This document shows positions 28,219 to 36,273 of a stretch of DNA of 64,000 nucleotides, piece after piece. The DNA is taken from assembly GCF_012726175.1 (NCBI RefSeq), contig NZ_JAASAD010000004.1, forward strand, positions 62,001-126,000, in the 5' to 3' direction. The stretch's first letter is position 1, and each line of letters opens with the position of its first letter. A program made the translations under genes and the position numbers. The DNA is from Micromonospora sp. HNM0581 (GTDB taxonomy: Bacteria > Actinomycetota > Actinomycetes > Mycobacteriales > Micromonosporaceae). The notes under the pieces are model-generated. The model did no database searches and was not told the origin of the DNA. It saw only the letters and a list, made by a program, of their open reading frames with translations.

Positions 28219-28327
28219 TCTCCGTCCGCTGCTGGCACGTCCGGGCTCACCGTCCCGGGGCGGCGGAGCACACACGGGCTGACACTCCACAGACGCCATG
28301 TTCACTGAGCCCCAGGAAAGGGAACCG

Positions 28328-30028
28328 ATGTCTGACGACAGCCGCACGTCGTCCGGTGCCGACACCAGCACGGTGTCGGCACCGGCCCCGGCGCCACCCG
28401 ACGAGTTCGTCCCCCCGATCACCGGCCGCAAGCGCACCCTCGCCCTCGTCGTCGTACTCACCGGGTTCGTGCTGGACCTGCTCGACATCACCATCGTCAA
28501 CGTGGCGCTGCCGTCGATCCGGGACGGGATCGACGCCACCGCCTCCACCATGCAGTGGCTGGTGGCCGGGTACGCTCTGGCATTCGCCTCAATGTTGATC
28601 ATTTCTGGTCGGCTCGGTGACATCGTCGGTGTACGCCGGATGTTCCTCATCGGTGTCGCCGGCTTCACCTTCACCTCGCTGCTCGCCGGGCTCGCCCAGT
28701 CACCGGAGCAGTTGATCGTGCTGCGCTTCCTGCAGGGCGCGATGGGCGCGGTGATGGTGCCGCAGGTCTACACCCTGATCCAGTTGCTCTACGCGCCGAA
28801 GGAACGCGGCCGGGCGTTCGCGGCGATGAGCGCGGCGCTCGCCTTCGGCACGGTCGGTGGCCCGCTCGTCGGCGCACTGCTGACCACCGCCAACGTCGCC
28901 GGGCTGGGTTGGCGGAGCATCTTCCTGGTCAATGTCCCGATCGGCATCGCCGCCTTCTTCGCCGCCCGGGCCCTGCTGCCCGAGTCCGAGCCGAACCGGC
29001 GGGAGCGGCTCGACCTGGTCGGCGCGGCCCTGATCACGGTGGCGGTGCTCTTGGTCGTCTACCCGCTGGTGCAGGGACGCGAGCAGGACTGGCCAGCCTG
29101 GACCTATGCCAGCATGGCCGGCGGACTTGTCGTGTTCGCGCTGTTCGTGATGCACCAACGGTCCCGCTCCGAGTCACCGCTGGTGCCGATGTCGCTCTTC
29201 CGACACCGCTCCTTCAACTCGGGTCTGGTCGTGGTCTTCCTCTTCCAGGGCGCGGTCATGTCGTTCTTCCTGGTGATCACCATCTACCTGCAGATCGGTG
29301 TCGGCTACAGCATCCTGCGCGCCGGGCTGTCCGGGTTGCCGTGGGACATCGCGGTGCCGCTGCTCGGTTGGCTCTCCGCCCGGGCGATCACGCCGAAGCT
29401 CGGCCGGCTCGGGCTGCAGATGGGACTGCTACTGCTCATCGCCAGCATGTTCTGGTTCATGTGGGTCATCGACAGCACACCGCAGGTGACCATCTGGCAG
29501 CTGCTCGTCCCGATGTTCATCGGTGGAGCCGGCATGGGTATGACCTTCCCGCCGTTGATGGGGTACTCGTTGCACGATGTGCCCGGCCACCAGGCCGGAT
29601 CCGCCTCAGGTGTGGTGAACGCGAACTACCAGATCGGTGTGACCCTGGGCATCGCGGCGTGCGGCACGCTGTTCTTCAGCCTGCTCGCCTCGCACGCACC
29701 GTCGGCGGTCGACGACGTCACACCGCGGCTGAGGGCGGATCTGGTCGCCGCAGGTGCAACCGACGCCGAGGCCGGACAACTCAGCGACCGGTTCCGCGAC
29801 TGCGTCACCACCCAGCTCGACGCGGCGGACCCGACGCTCCCACCGCCCGGCTGTGACGCCGCGAGCCTGACCGCCGGAAGTGGCGGCGGGGCCACCGAGG
29901 TCGTCGAGCAGCGGGCGTTCGAAACCAGCCAGATCAGTTTCCAGCGGGCCATGGTCGGTACCCTCTGGTTCAGCGTGATCAGTTTCGCGCTGGCCCTGCT
30001 CGGCAGCTTCCTGCTACCACGTCGGTAG
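28328..30028 (+). CDS. MFS drug/siderophore exporter, DHA2 (EmrB/QacA) type
   Basis: 566 aa, about 14 transmembrane helices, with the hallmark LDITIVNVALPSI in helix 1, GRLGDIVGVRRMF after helix 2 and a long extracellular loop near the C terminus containing three Cys residues. This family exports drugs and siderophores by proton antiport. ATG 28328 with GGAAAGGG upstream. It follows the PPTase on the same strand and is the obvious export candidate for the cluster product and for self-protection. A very stable hairpin follows. Confidence 0.9.
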   Translation: MSDDSRTSSGADTSTVSAPAPAPPDEFVPPITGRKRTLALVVVLTGFVLDLLDITIVNVALPSIRDGIDATASTMQWLVAGYALAFASMLIISGRLGDIVGVRRMFLIGVAGFTFTSLLAGLAQSPEQLIVLRFLQGAMGAVMVPQVYTLIQLLYAPKERGRAFAAMSAALAFGTVGGPLVGALLTTANVAGLGWRSIFLVNVPIGIAAFFAARALLPESEPNRRERLDLVGAALITVAVLLVVYPLVQGREQDWPAWTYASMAGGLVVFALFVMHQRSRSESPLVPMSLFRHRSFNSGLVVVFLFQGAVMSFFLVITIYLQIGVGYSILRAGLSGLPWDIAVPLLGWLSARAITPKLGRLGLQMGLLLLIASMFWFMWVIDSTPQVTIWQLLVPMFIGGAGMGMTFPPLMGYSLHDVPGHQAGSASGVVNANYQIGVTLGIAACGTLFFSLLASHAPSAVDDVTPRLRADLVAAGATDAEAGQLSDRFRDCVTTQLDAADPTLPPPGCDAASLTAGSGGGATEVVEQRAFETSQISFQRAMVGTLWFSVISFALALLGSFLLPRR

Positions 30029-30070
30029 GCCGGCACCGGACCGCAACCCAGCTGACCCACCGTCAGGATC

Positions 30071-30112
30071 GACCGCCGGTGGCCGGCCCGGACGGGCCGG
30101 CCACCGGCGGTC
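30071..30112. terminator. Exceptionally stable bidirectional hairpin
   Basis: A perfect 19-bp, almost all G-C stem (30071-30089 pairs with 30094-30112) closed by the tetraloop GGAC, between the convergent stops at 30028 and 30148. Confidence 0.85.
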
Positions 30113-30147
30113 TGGACATCGAGACCAACCAGATGCGCCGGTTCGGG

Positions 30148-30570
30148 TCAGCCGAGCGCGGTCCGGTAGGTCGCGAACGTCCAGACGTGCCCCTGCGGGT
30201 CCTGGCAGGTGAACTCGTACGAATCGTGCGGCTTGCTCTCCGGCGCGAGCAGGATCTCGGCGCCGGCGGCCACCGCACGGCTGTGGATGTCGTCGACCTC
30301 CGTATTGGTCTCCACCCGCACGAACGTGCCGGAACTGGCGGCACCGAGCGCCTTCGGCTCGCCGATACGCAACCCGTCGTTCGCCGGGTTGATCATGATC
30401 AGACCGTGGTCACCGATCCGTAGTTCGGCGTGGTAGACGTTGCCGGCGCCGTCGTCGAAGACACCCAACGTGGTGAAGCCGAAGGTGCTCACCAGCCACT
30501 CGATGGCCTTCGCCGGGTTCTCGTACGCGATGTAGGGGGCGACGGTGGGCGGCACGGAGGAATCGGCCAT
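30148..30570 (-). CDS. VOC/PhnB-like small protein
   Basis: 140 aa. Glyoxalase/bleomycin-resistance fold, opening VAPYIAYENPAKAIEWLVSTFGF and ending DPQGHVWTFATYR, typical of the YkcA/PhnB-like branch. ATG 30570 with GAGGAG 5 bases upstream. Its neighbour at 30677 is a related VOC protein (similar opening, PFLRYQDPRAAIDWL), so a local duplication is likely. A binding-type self-resistance role is possible, but housekeeping copies of this family are common. Confidence 0.8.
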   Translation of the reverse strand: MADSSVPPTVAPYIAYENPAKAIEWLVSTFGFTTLGVFDDGAGNVYHAELRIGDHGLIMINPANDGLRIGEPKALGAASSGTFVRVETNTEVDDIHSRAVAAGAEILLAPESKPHDSYEFTCQDPQGHVWTFATYRTALG

Positions 30571-30595
30571 GGTCACTCCTCGGAGTCGTGTTGCG

Positions 30596-30607
30596 GACGG
30601 GGTCGGA
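30596..30607 (+). promoter_or_regulatory. Cluster motif (weak copy)
   Basis: TCGTGTTGCGGA, sharing the TGTTGCG core with the repeated word, lies 26 bases upstream of the VOC start at 30570. Confidence 0.3.
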
Positions 30608-30676
30608 AACGATTCATCACTCTATGTGCTCTACGTGACCTGGGGACGCAGACCTGCCGACGTTCGGCGGTACCGG

Positions 30677-31087
30677 TCAATCGAGCTTCGGTGCGTAACT
30701 GCCGAATCCCCACAGGTGTCCCTCGAAATCCCGGGCGACGTACTCCCGAGAGCCGTAGTCGGTGTCGGTCAGCGGCATGACCACCTCGGCGCCCGCCGCG
30801 ACGGCACGGTCGTGATGTGCGTCGACGGCATCGCCGACGTACACGTACACGCCCTGGCTGGTGAAGGGCAGGTCCCGTGGGCTACCCATGGGCAGGCTCG
30901 ACGATCCGGCCGGGCCGAGTTGGAAGGTGCCGATGCCCCACCGCAACTCGGCGTGCACGACCTGCCCCTCCCCACCGGTGGTGGTTTCCAGTATCTCGAA
31001 TCCGAAAGCCGAGCAGAGCCAGTCGATGGCGGCGCGCGGATCCTGGTAGCGCAGGAAGGGGATGACGGGTGCGACCAGGTCGGCCAT
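30677..31087 (-). CDS. VOC/PhnB-like small protein
   Basis: 136 aa, same subfamily as the neighbour at 30148; ends ARDFEGHLWGFGSYAPK. The ATG at 31087 is supported by GGAGG 7 bases upstream. Possible ligand-binding or resistance protein; no catalytic assignment can be made. Separated from its paralogue by about 100 bases and transcribed the same way. Confidence 0.8.
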   Translation of the reverse strand: MADLVAPVIPFLRYQDPRAAIDWLCSAFGFEILETTTGGEGQVVHAELRWGIGTFQLGPAGSSSLPMGSPRDLPFTSQGVYVYVGDAVDAHHDRAVAAGAEVVMPLTDTDYGSREYVARDFEGHLWGFGSYAPKLD

Positions 31088-31110
31088 GAGAAATCCTCCA
31101 GGTGTCGGCA

Positions 31111-31122
31111 GACGCAACACAC
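31111..31122 (-). promoter_or_regulatory. Cluster motif upstream of a VOC gene
   Basis: Minus-strand GTGTGTTGCGTC matches 11 of 12 positions of GTRTGTTGYGTT, 24 bases upstream of the ATG at 31087. Confidence 0.45.
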
Positions 31123-31167
31123 CCTACCTGGGGTCGTCCGCCTGCGGGCAGAGACGACACAACACCG

Positions 31168-32376
31168 TCATCGGGCGCGCACCGCCAGCGGCAGGTGGTC
31201 GTACGAGCGCAGGCTGGCGTGACGACGCCGGACCGGCGGCGCCGCCGGACCGAGGACCTCCACGGCACCCACCAGTCGCTCGAAGACGACCACCGACATC
31301 AGTCGGGCCAGTGCGGTGCCCAGACAGTGGTGCAGGCCGCCGCCGAACCCGAGGTGCGGATTCGGGTTCCGTGTGACGTCAAGCCGCTCCGCGTCGGCGA
31401 AGACCACGCCGTCCCGGTTGGCCGCACCGAGCAGCAGCAGCACCGTTCGGCCCGCCCTGATCTTTACCCCGGCCACCTCGACCGGCTCACGGGCCACTCG
31501 GATGACGTTCTGGATCGGCGCGTCGTACCGGAGGAACTCCTCCACCGCCGAGGGCACCAGCGCCGGTTCGTCCCGCAGCCGGCGCAGCTGATCCGGATGG
31601 GCCAGCAGCGCGGCGAAACCGTTGGAGACCAGTCCCATGGTCGTCTCGAAACCGGCGTGGAACAGGAAGAGCATGTTGTCGGCGAAGTCCTCGACCGCCA
31701 ACCGGTCGGTGGCCTTCTCCTCCCAGTACATGCCGGCCAGGGTCGGCCCGCCGGGCTGGTCCTGCCGGGAGGACAGCAGGTCGCCGAGGTAGTCGTGCAG
31801 CCAGGGCAGAGCCACGTTGATGTCGCGCAGATCGGCGGGGGTGAGGTTCGCCGCGTCGAACACCTTGGCCAGCGAGATGACCCGGGTCAGCACGTCGGGC
31901 CGGTCCGCGACCGGGATCCCGATCAGGTCGCAGACCACGCCCACCGGAAGCGGCACGGCCAGGTCGGTCACCACGTCGAGCCGACCGCGGTCCAGGGCGG
32001 TGGTGAGCAGTTCGTCGGCGGCCCGGCCGATGTGACCGGTCAGCCGACGCACCACCGGGGTGCCCAGGGCCCGGCCGATGAACCGCCGGAGCCGGGTGTG
32101 ATCCGGCGGGGTGCGGGTCAGCACGATCCGGTTGAGGAACTCCACACCGGGTCCGTCGCCCAACGTCAGCCGGGTGTACTCGGCCGGCATCCGGCTCTCC
32201 AGCCGGTTGTCGCGTAGCAGGGTGGAGACCGTCGAGTGCCCGGTGACAAGCCACTGACCCAACTCGGCCCGGGACAGCGGGCCGCGGGCCCGCAGTTCCG
32301 CGTACGCCGGGTAGGGGTCGTCCTGAGTGGCCAGGAATGCCGCGGACAGGTGCGGGCGCGCGGTGTCGGCTTGCAT
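31168..32376 (-). CDS. Cytochrome P450
   Basis: 402 aa, soluble bacterial type. I-helix oxygen-activation motif HAGFETT (Thr present), K-helix EEFLRYDAP and heme loop FGGGLHHCLG with the ligand Cys near residue 350. Needs ferredoxin and reductase from elsewhere in the genome. ATG 32376 is chosen because a well-spaced promoter places the transcript start on or next to it, and the protein alignment begins there; the frame open to 32463 covers that promoter. Hydroxylation, epoxidation or ring oxidation of the product are possible. Divergent from the condensation-type gene at 32492. Confidence 0.9.
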   Translation of the reverse strand: MQADTARPHLSAAFLATQDDPYPAYAELRARGPLSRAELGQWLVTGHSTVSTLLRDNRLESRMPAEYTRLTLGDGPGVEFLNRIVLTRTPPDHTRLRRFIGRALGTPVVRRLTGHIGRAADELLTTALDRGRLDVVTDLAVPLPVGVVCDLIGIPVADRPDVLTRVISLAKVFDAANLTPADLRDINVALPWLHDYLGDLLSSRQDQPGGPTLAGMYWEEKATDRLAVEDFADNMLFLFHAGFETTMGLVSNGFAALLAHPDQLRRLRDEPALVPSAVEEFLRYDAPIQNVIRVAREPVEVAGVKIRAGRTVLLLLGAANRDGVVFADAERLDVTRNPNPHLGFGGGLHHCLGTALARLMSVVVFERLVGAVEVLGPAAPPVRRRHASLRSYDHLPLAVRAR

Positions 32377-32383
32377 ACAGAGC

Positions 32384-32412
32384 ACTATCCGTGAGTCGGT
32401 GCCGTTGGACAA
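32384..32412 (-). promoter_or_regulatory. Leaderless promoter of the P450 gene
   Basis: Minus strand: TTGTCC (32407-32412), 17-base spacer, GATAGT (32384-32389), then 7 bases to the ATG at 32376. Transcription should start at the A of the start codon. No Shine-Dalgarno is present. Confidence 0.55.
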
Positions 32413-32456
32413 GACCCGACATACGTCATAGTGCCACCGACCGAAAGTCGGCACTG

Positions 32457-32485
32457 TCGACACACACCCGGTCGGCCTCTAGGCT
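32457..32485 (+). promoter_or_regulatory. Leaderless promoter of the first free-standing condensation gene
   Basis: TCGACA (32457-32462), 17-base spacer, TAGGCT (32480-32485), then 6 bases to the GTG at 32492. No Shine-Dalgarno lies upstream of the GTG. Confidence 0.55.
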
Positions 32486-32491
32486 GGGCGG

Positions 32492-33796
32492 GTGCGTGAC
32501 GAACCCGCTTCCGTCGGCCAACGCCTCCTGGCGCTCATGGATCACTACCGGGGGCAGGACAGCGCCCTCAACGAACAGGTGTTGTGGCGGCTCCACGGCC
32601 CGTACGACCACGAGGCCATGACCAGGGCGGTGGCCGCGCTCACCGCCCGGCACGAACCGCTGCGGACCACCTACCCGCCGGGCCGCCGGATGCGCCAGCG
32701 GATCCACGAGCCACGCGAGGTACCGGTGCCGATCACCGACGTGTCGGCCGAGGCCGATCCGGTCGCCGCCGCCCGACGGATCGTCGCCAGTGAGGTGGCC
32801 ACCGCGGTCGACGCGTCGGTGTGGCCGCTGCGCCCCCGGGTGCTCCGGCTGGGGCACGAGCACCATCTGGTCGTGCTCACGCTGCACCACTACTGCTCCG
32901 ACGACTACTCCAACGCCCTGCTCTCCCGGGATCTGCGGGCTCTGTACGCGGGCGCGACAGGTGCGCCGACCGAGCTACCCGCACCCCAGTGGCAGTACGC
33001 CCAGTGGGCCCGCTGGCAGGCCGAGCAACTCTCCGGTGCGAACCTGGAACGGCTCACCGCCTACTGGACCGGCAAGCTTGCGGGCGCACGGCTGGTGGAG
33101 CTGCCGGCCCGGGGCACCCGCCCGGTTCCGGAGGGCGAACCGCCGTGGATCTCGGTCGAGCACTACCTGGACGCGGAGACGACCGCCGGCCTCCGTCAGC
33201 TCGCACGCCGGCACCGTACGACCCTGTTCCCGGTCACCCTCGCGGTGTTCTACGCCCTGCTGCACGCCGAGACCGCAGCGGGTGACCTCACCGTGGCCTC
33301 ACTGTTCGCCAATCGCGGTCAGCCACAGGTACGTGACACCGTGGGCTTCTTCGCCAGCATGGTACTGCTGCGGGAACGCTTCACCCCGGACATCACGCTG
33401 AGTGAGCTGATCAGGCAGACTCGGGCAACCGTGATGGACGCGATGCGCCACCAGGATCTCCCCCACCAACTGCTGCCGCCGGACACGGTCGTCGGCGGCA
33501 CCGGGCGTACCGACGACGTGCTGTTCCAGCTGATCGGCAGTCTGATGACCCGCACCGACATGGCTGGTGAGGAACTTGACGACATGGAGGCGCAGCTGGA
33601 GCGGCGGCGCTTCGCGCTCGAGTTCGTCGTGGTGCCGCAGGGGGACGTGACCTCCGTGCTGCTGTTGTGCTCGCGGGCCGAGTTCGACCCCACCTGGGCC
33701 GACGCCTTCGTCCGCAGCTACGTCGACCTGATCCAGCGCGCGGTCACCGACGCCGACGTTCCCCTCACCGAGCTGTCGGCTGCCCGGGTGGTTTGA
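32492..33796 (+). CDS. Free-standing NRPS condensation-domain protein
   Basis: 434 aa, a single C-domain fold with no attached A or carrier domain. The acyl-transfer motif HHYCSDD (about residues 130-136) fits HHxxxD, and a FANRGQPQVRDTVGFFASMVLLR latch segment is present near 270. Such proteins join a carrier-bound acyl or peptidyl group to an amine or alcohol acceptor (SgcC5 in C-1027 is a known ester-forming example). It is a paralogue of the protein at 38321, with the same opening (ASVGQRLLALMDHYR versus ASVAQRLLWMIKHYR). Likely partners are the free ACP at 41617 or an NRPS-bound chain. Confidence 0.85.
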   Translation: MRDEPASVGQRLLALMDHYRGQDSALNEQVLWRLHGPYDHEAMTRAVAALTARHEPLRTTYPPGRRMRQRIHEPREVPVPITDVSAEADPVAAARRIVASEVATAVDASVWPLRPRVLRLGHEHHLVVLTLHHYCSDDYSNALLSRDLRALYAGATGAPTELPAPQWQYAQWARWQAEQLSGANLERLTAYWTGKLAGARLVELPARGTRPVPEGEPPWISVEHYLDAETTAGLRQLARRHRTTLFPVTLAVFYALLHAETAAGDLTVASLFANRGQPQVRDTVGFFASMVLLRERFTPDITLSELIRQTRATVMDAMRHQDLPHQLLPPDTVVGGTGRTDDVLFQLIGSLMTRTDMAGEELDDMEAQLERRRFALEFVVVPQGDVTSVLLLCSRAEFDPTWADAFVRSYVDLIQRAVTDADVPLTELSAARVV

Positions 33797-33802
33797 GCTG
33801 GT

Positions 33803-33834
33803 CGCACCGCTGCGGAAACGCCCGCAGCGGTGCG
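33803..33834. terminator. Hairpin after the condensation gene
   Basis: Perfect 13-bp stem CGCACCGCTGCGG (33803-33815) with its complement (33822-33834) and loop AAACGC, starting 7 bases after the stop at 33796. Confidence 0.8.
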
Positions 33835-34113
33835 GCGGTGTTCCGGCGACACGCGGCAGGTCGAAGATGCCGGAACCCGCACGGATAAGTACACCGTGTT
33901 AATTGCGGCTGCAACGGTCGCCGCCGCGCTGGTTAACGGTAAGACAACTTCTGTGGCTCGACTTCACACTTTGACCCACGCGCGAGAATACCGGACCGCA
34001 CCTGCACCGAATTTGCGGAGATAATCGGATTAAGTACGCCGAACCGGACTCGAAGGGTTTAATCGGGATGTATGGGTAAACCGACCATCACCCCCTGAAA
34101 TACGCAGTAAGGG
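33835..34113. other. Lower-GC spacer without a convincing gene
   Basis: This stretch is visibly richer in A and T than its surroundings (for example AATTTGCGGAGATAATCGG). A 64-codon frame at 33830-34024 has no ribosome site or recognisable content. A GGTTTA/TAAACC inverted repeat lies at 34056-34082. I see no gene; it may be a remnant of an insertion or a regulatory spacer. Confidence 0.5.
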
Positions 34114-34554
34114 TCACCCCCTACTGCGGTTGGCCAGTGGCCCCGGGCACCACCTCACCACCCGGGCGTCGGTCATCGCGCGGCGGGAGGCCCGCCGCCG
34201 CACCAGGAACTTGAGATGCACACGCAGCATTCGACTGATCTGCTCCGAGATCAGCCCTCGTCCGCCGCGGTGAGACTCCAACATGGCGCGTTCGGCACCA
34301 CAACGCACCACCACCGCCGCACCGGAAGCCGTAGCCCCGGCGGCGACGTCGACCAAGGAGGTGAACCCCACCTCGTCGACCCCGGTCACATCAGTGAGGT
34401 CCAGTTCGACCCGATCCGGCGTTGACTCGACGTGATCCAGCATGTATTCGGCAACTCGGGTGACGTACTCGGCGGTGCTGTGGTTGACACTGCCGCTGAC
34501 CGAAATCGCAACGGCACGTGGACTGACTCTGCGGGCTTTGACCATCGGCAACAC
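34114..34554 (-). CDS. STAS-domain protein lacking the phospho-acceptor serine
   Basis: 146 aa. Single STAS domain of the anti-sigma-factor-antagonist type (about residues 14-110). The loop that normally reads DSSG, carrying the Ser phosphorylated by an RsbW/SpoIIAB-like kinase, reads DEVG within DLTDVTGVDEVGFTSL, so the standard switch is missing. A basic C-terminal tail (RRRASRR) is added. GTG at 34554 with AGGAGG upstream. No kinase/anti-sigma gene is adjacent. It may be a constitutive antagonist or a diverged binding module; it is the only regulator-like gene inside the cluster. Confidence 0.7.
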   Translation of the reverse strand: MLPMVKARRVSPRAVAISVSGSVNHSTAEYVTRVAEYMLDHVESTPDRVELDLTDVTGVDEVGFTSLVDVAAGATASGAAVVVRCGAERAMLESHRGGRGLISEQISRMLRVHLKFLVRRRASRRAMTDARVVRWCPGPLANRSRG

Positions 34555-35015
34555 TATTCCCCCCTCCTGCTGGTGTCACACCCTAGGGGGCGTCGCCACA
34601 GCAAGGGAATGACCGATCGGCCGCAAAAACGTGACATCCGCGTGTTAACTCCGTCGATAATTCTGATAGTTGGCAATACATGTGACTTTCCGTGGCTAGA
34701 CCGCAAGAGTTCCGGCGCGCCCCCGATAGAACGCTCTCCCGACCCGCTCCGATCGGGTGAGCAGCGGATGCGGCCGACCAGAAGCGACGGGCGGGTGGCG
34801 GCGCCAGCCCCGGGCCCCCGAGTCCGACCCCTGCCCGTTCGGACGTCCACCCCACACCGAGATCACCCCCAGTGATCACGGGACAGCCCAGTGCCGAACA
34901 TCCGACAAAAGTCATCGGAGTCCACGACCAGGCCCGGAACGGACGTGTCCCCCGGTCATCAGGCATGTCAACATGCGACTTGCCGCCCGACGCCAAAGCA
35001 ACAGACACTAGATGC
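34555..35015. other. 461-base intergenic region
   Basis: No supported gene. The left third is relatively AT-rich (TAACTCCGTCGATAATTCTG near 34645) and holds the upstream region of the STAS gene, including a TAGGGT -10-like box. Frames at 34432-34875 and 34554-34850 show no domain content and lack ribosome sites, and the P450 frame that stays open from 34872 is treated as non-coding before 35016. Confidence 0.5.
34980..35009 (+). promoter_or_regulatory. Possible leaderless promoter of the second P450
   Basis: TTGCCG (34980-34985), 18-base spacer, GACACT (35004-35009), then 6 bases to ATG 35016. Weaker -10 than the other leaderless promoters in the cluster, but the geometry is the same and no Shine-Dalgarno is seen. 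Confidence 0.35.
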
Positions 35016-36212
35016 ATGACCGCACCGGCCCTGACACCGCGCTTCGACGCTCTGGACCCGAACGTCACCGAGAATCCCTATCCCGAGTACGCCCGCCTGC
35101 GAGCCGCCGGACCGCTGTGCCGGATCGGACCCGGGAGCTGGGGTGTCACCCGCTTCGCCGACGTCACGGCCCTGCAGCACGACCCACGACTGGGCAGCGA
35201 GTTCCCCGACGGCTACCACCAGGTGTCGGTGGGTGACGGCCCCGCCAGCGCCTTCTTCCAGCGGATCATGCTGTACCGCGACCCGCCGGACCACGTCCGG
35301 TTGCGTCGTCTGATGAGCCGGGCCTTCAGCCCGGCCGTGGTCCGCCAGCTACGGTCCTACGTGGCGGACCTGGTCGACGAGTTGCTGGAACCGGCACTGG
35401 TGAACGGCCGGATGGACCTGGTAACCGAGCTTGCCTATCCGCTGCCGGTACAGGTGGTCTGCCGGCTGATGGGCATCCCACCGGAGTCCACCGACGAGGT
35501 GCGCCGCCACGCGATGAACCTCGGCCGTGCCTTCACCGCGGTCGTCCCCGAACACGCCCGTACGGAAGCCGACGTGGCGGTGCGGTGGCTTCGTGAGCAC
35601 ATCGGCGCCCTGCTCGACGAGCGCCGCGCCCGTCGGGGCGACGACCTGCTCTCCCGGCTGCTGGACGCCGAGGAATCGGGTGACACCCTCAGCCACGACG
35701 AGATCGTCGACAACACGGTCTTCTCGTTCTTCGCCGGCTTCGAGACCACCGTGCACATGATCGGCACCGGTACCGCCGCTCTGCTGAGCCACCCCGACCA
35801 ACTCGACCGGCTACGGGCCGACCCGTCTCTGGTCAACACCGCCGTGGACGAGTTCCTCCGGTGGGACGCGCCGATCCAGGGCACCGCCCGGTACGTCCGT
35901 GAGCCGATCGAGATCGGTGGGCGCACGGTGCGCCGGGGCCGGGTCCTGGTGCTCATGGTCGGGGCAGCGAACCATGACGACCTCCGGTTCGCCCACCCCG
36001 ACCGGCTGGACGTGGGCCGGACGGACAATCCGCACCTCGCCTTCGGCGGGGGCGCTCACCTCTGTCTCGGTGCCTTCCTGGCCAGGATGGAGGGGGCCGT
36101 CGTCTTCGACAGGCTGGCGCGGCTCGCCGTCCTCGAACCCGACGGGGCCACGGTACGCGAACGCGACACGCCGTTCCGGGCGTACGCCTCCGTCCCGGTC
36201 CGTGTCGGCTGA
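35016..36212 (+). CDS. Cytochrome P450
   Basis: 398 aa. I-helix FAGFETT with the oxygen-activating Thr, K-helix DEFLRWDAP, heme loop FGGGAHLCLG. It resembles the P450 at 31168 along its length (both have a SVGDGP- or TLGDGP-type segment followed by FNRI/FQRI, then PPDH(T/V)RLRR), so the two probably arose by duplication and act on related substrates. ATG 35016 begins the conserved region; earlier in-frame ATGs at 34872 and 34965 would add a non-conserved tail. Convergent with the operon ending at 36274. Confidence 0.9.
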   Translation: MTAPALTPRFDALDPNVTENPYPEYARLRAAGPLCRIGPGSWGVTRFADVTALQHDPRLGSEFPDGYHQVSVGDGPASAFFQRIMLYRDPPDHVRLRRLMSRAFSPAVVRQLRSYVADLVDELLEPALVNGRMDLVTELAYPLPVQVVCRLMGIPPESTDEVRRHAMNLGRAFTAVVPEHARTEADVAVRWLREHIGALLDERRARRGDDLLSRLLDAEESGDTLSHDEIVDNTVFSFFAGFETTVHMIGTGTAALLSHPDQLDRLRADPSLVNTAVDEFLRWDAPIQGTARYVREPIEIGGRTVRRGRVLVLMVGAANHDDLRFAHPDRLDVGRTDNPHLAFGGGAHLCLGAFLARMEGAVVFDRLARLAVLEPDGATVRERDTPFRAYASVPVRVG

Positions 36213-36216
36213 TCGG

Positions 36217-36260
36217 GACCAGGCGGGTACGGCGGCGCCCGGGCCGAAGCCCGCGTGGTC
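36217..36260. terminator. Imperfect hairpin between convergent genes
   Basis: Arms GACCAGGCGGG (36217-36227) and CCCGCGTGGTC (36250-36260) pair at 10 of 11 positions, with a GC-rich loop, between the stops at 36212 and 36274. Confidence 0.55.
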
Positions 36261-36273
36261 GGGTGCGCGTGGC

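Noticed and set aside
33830..34024. Small 64-codon gene in the AT-richer spacer
   Set aside because: No ribosome site, starts inside the preceding terminator hairpin and has no recognisable features.
34056..34082. SigB-like promoter (GGTT, 14 bases, GGGTAA) near the STAS gene
   Set aside because: It points rightward into the 3' end of the minus-strand STAS gene and has no gene to serve; the GGTTTA/TAAACC inverted repeat there is short and may be chance.
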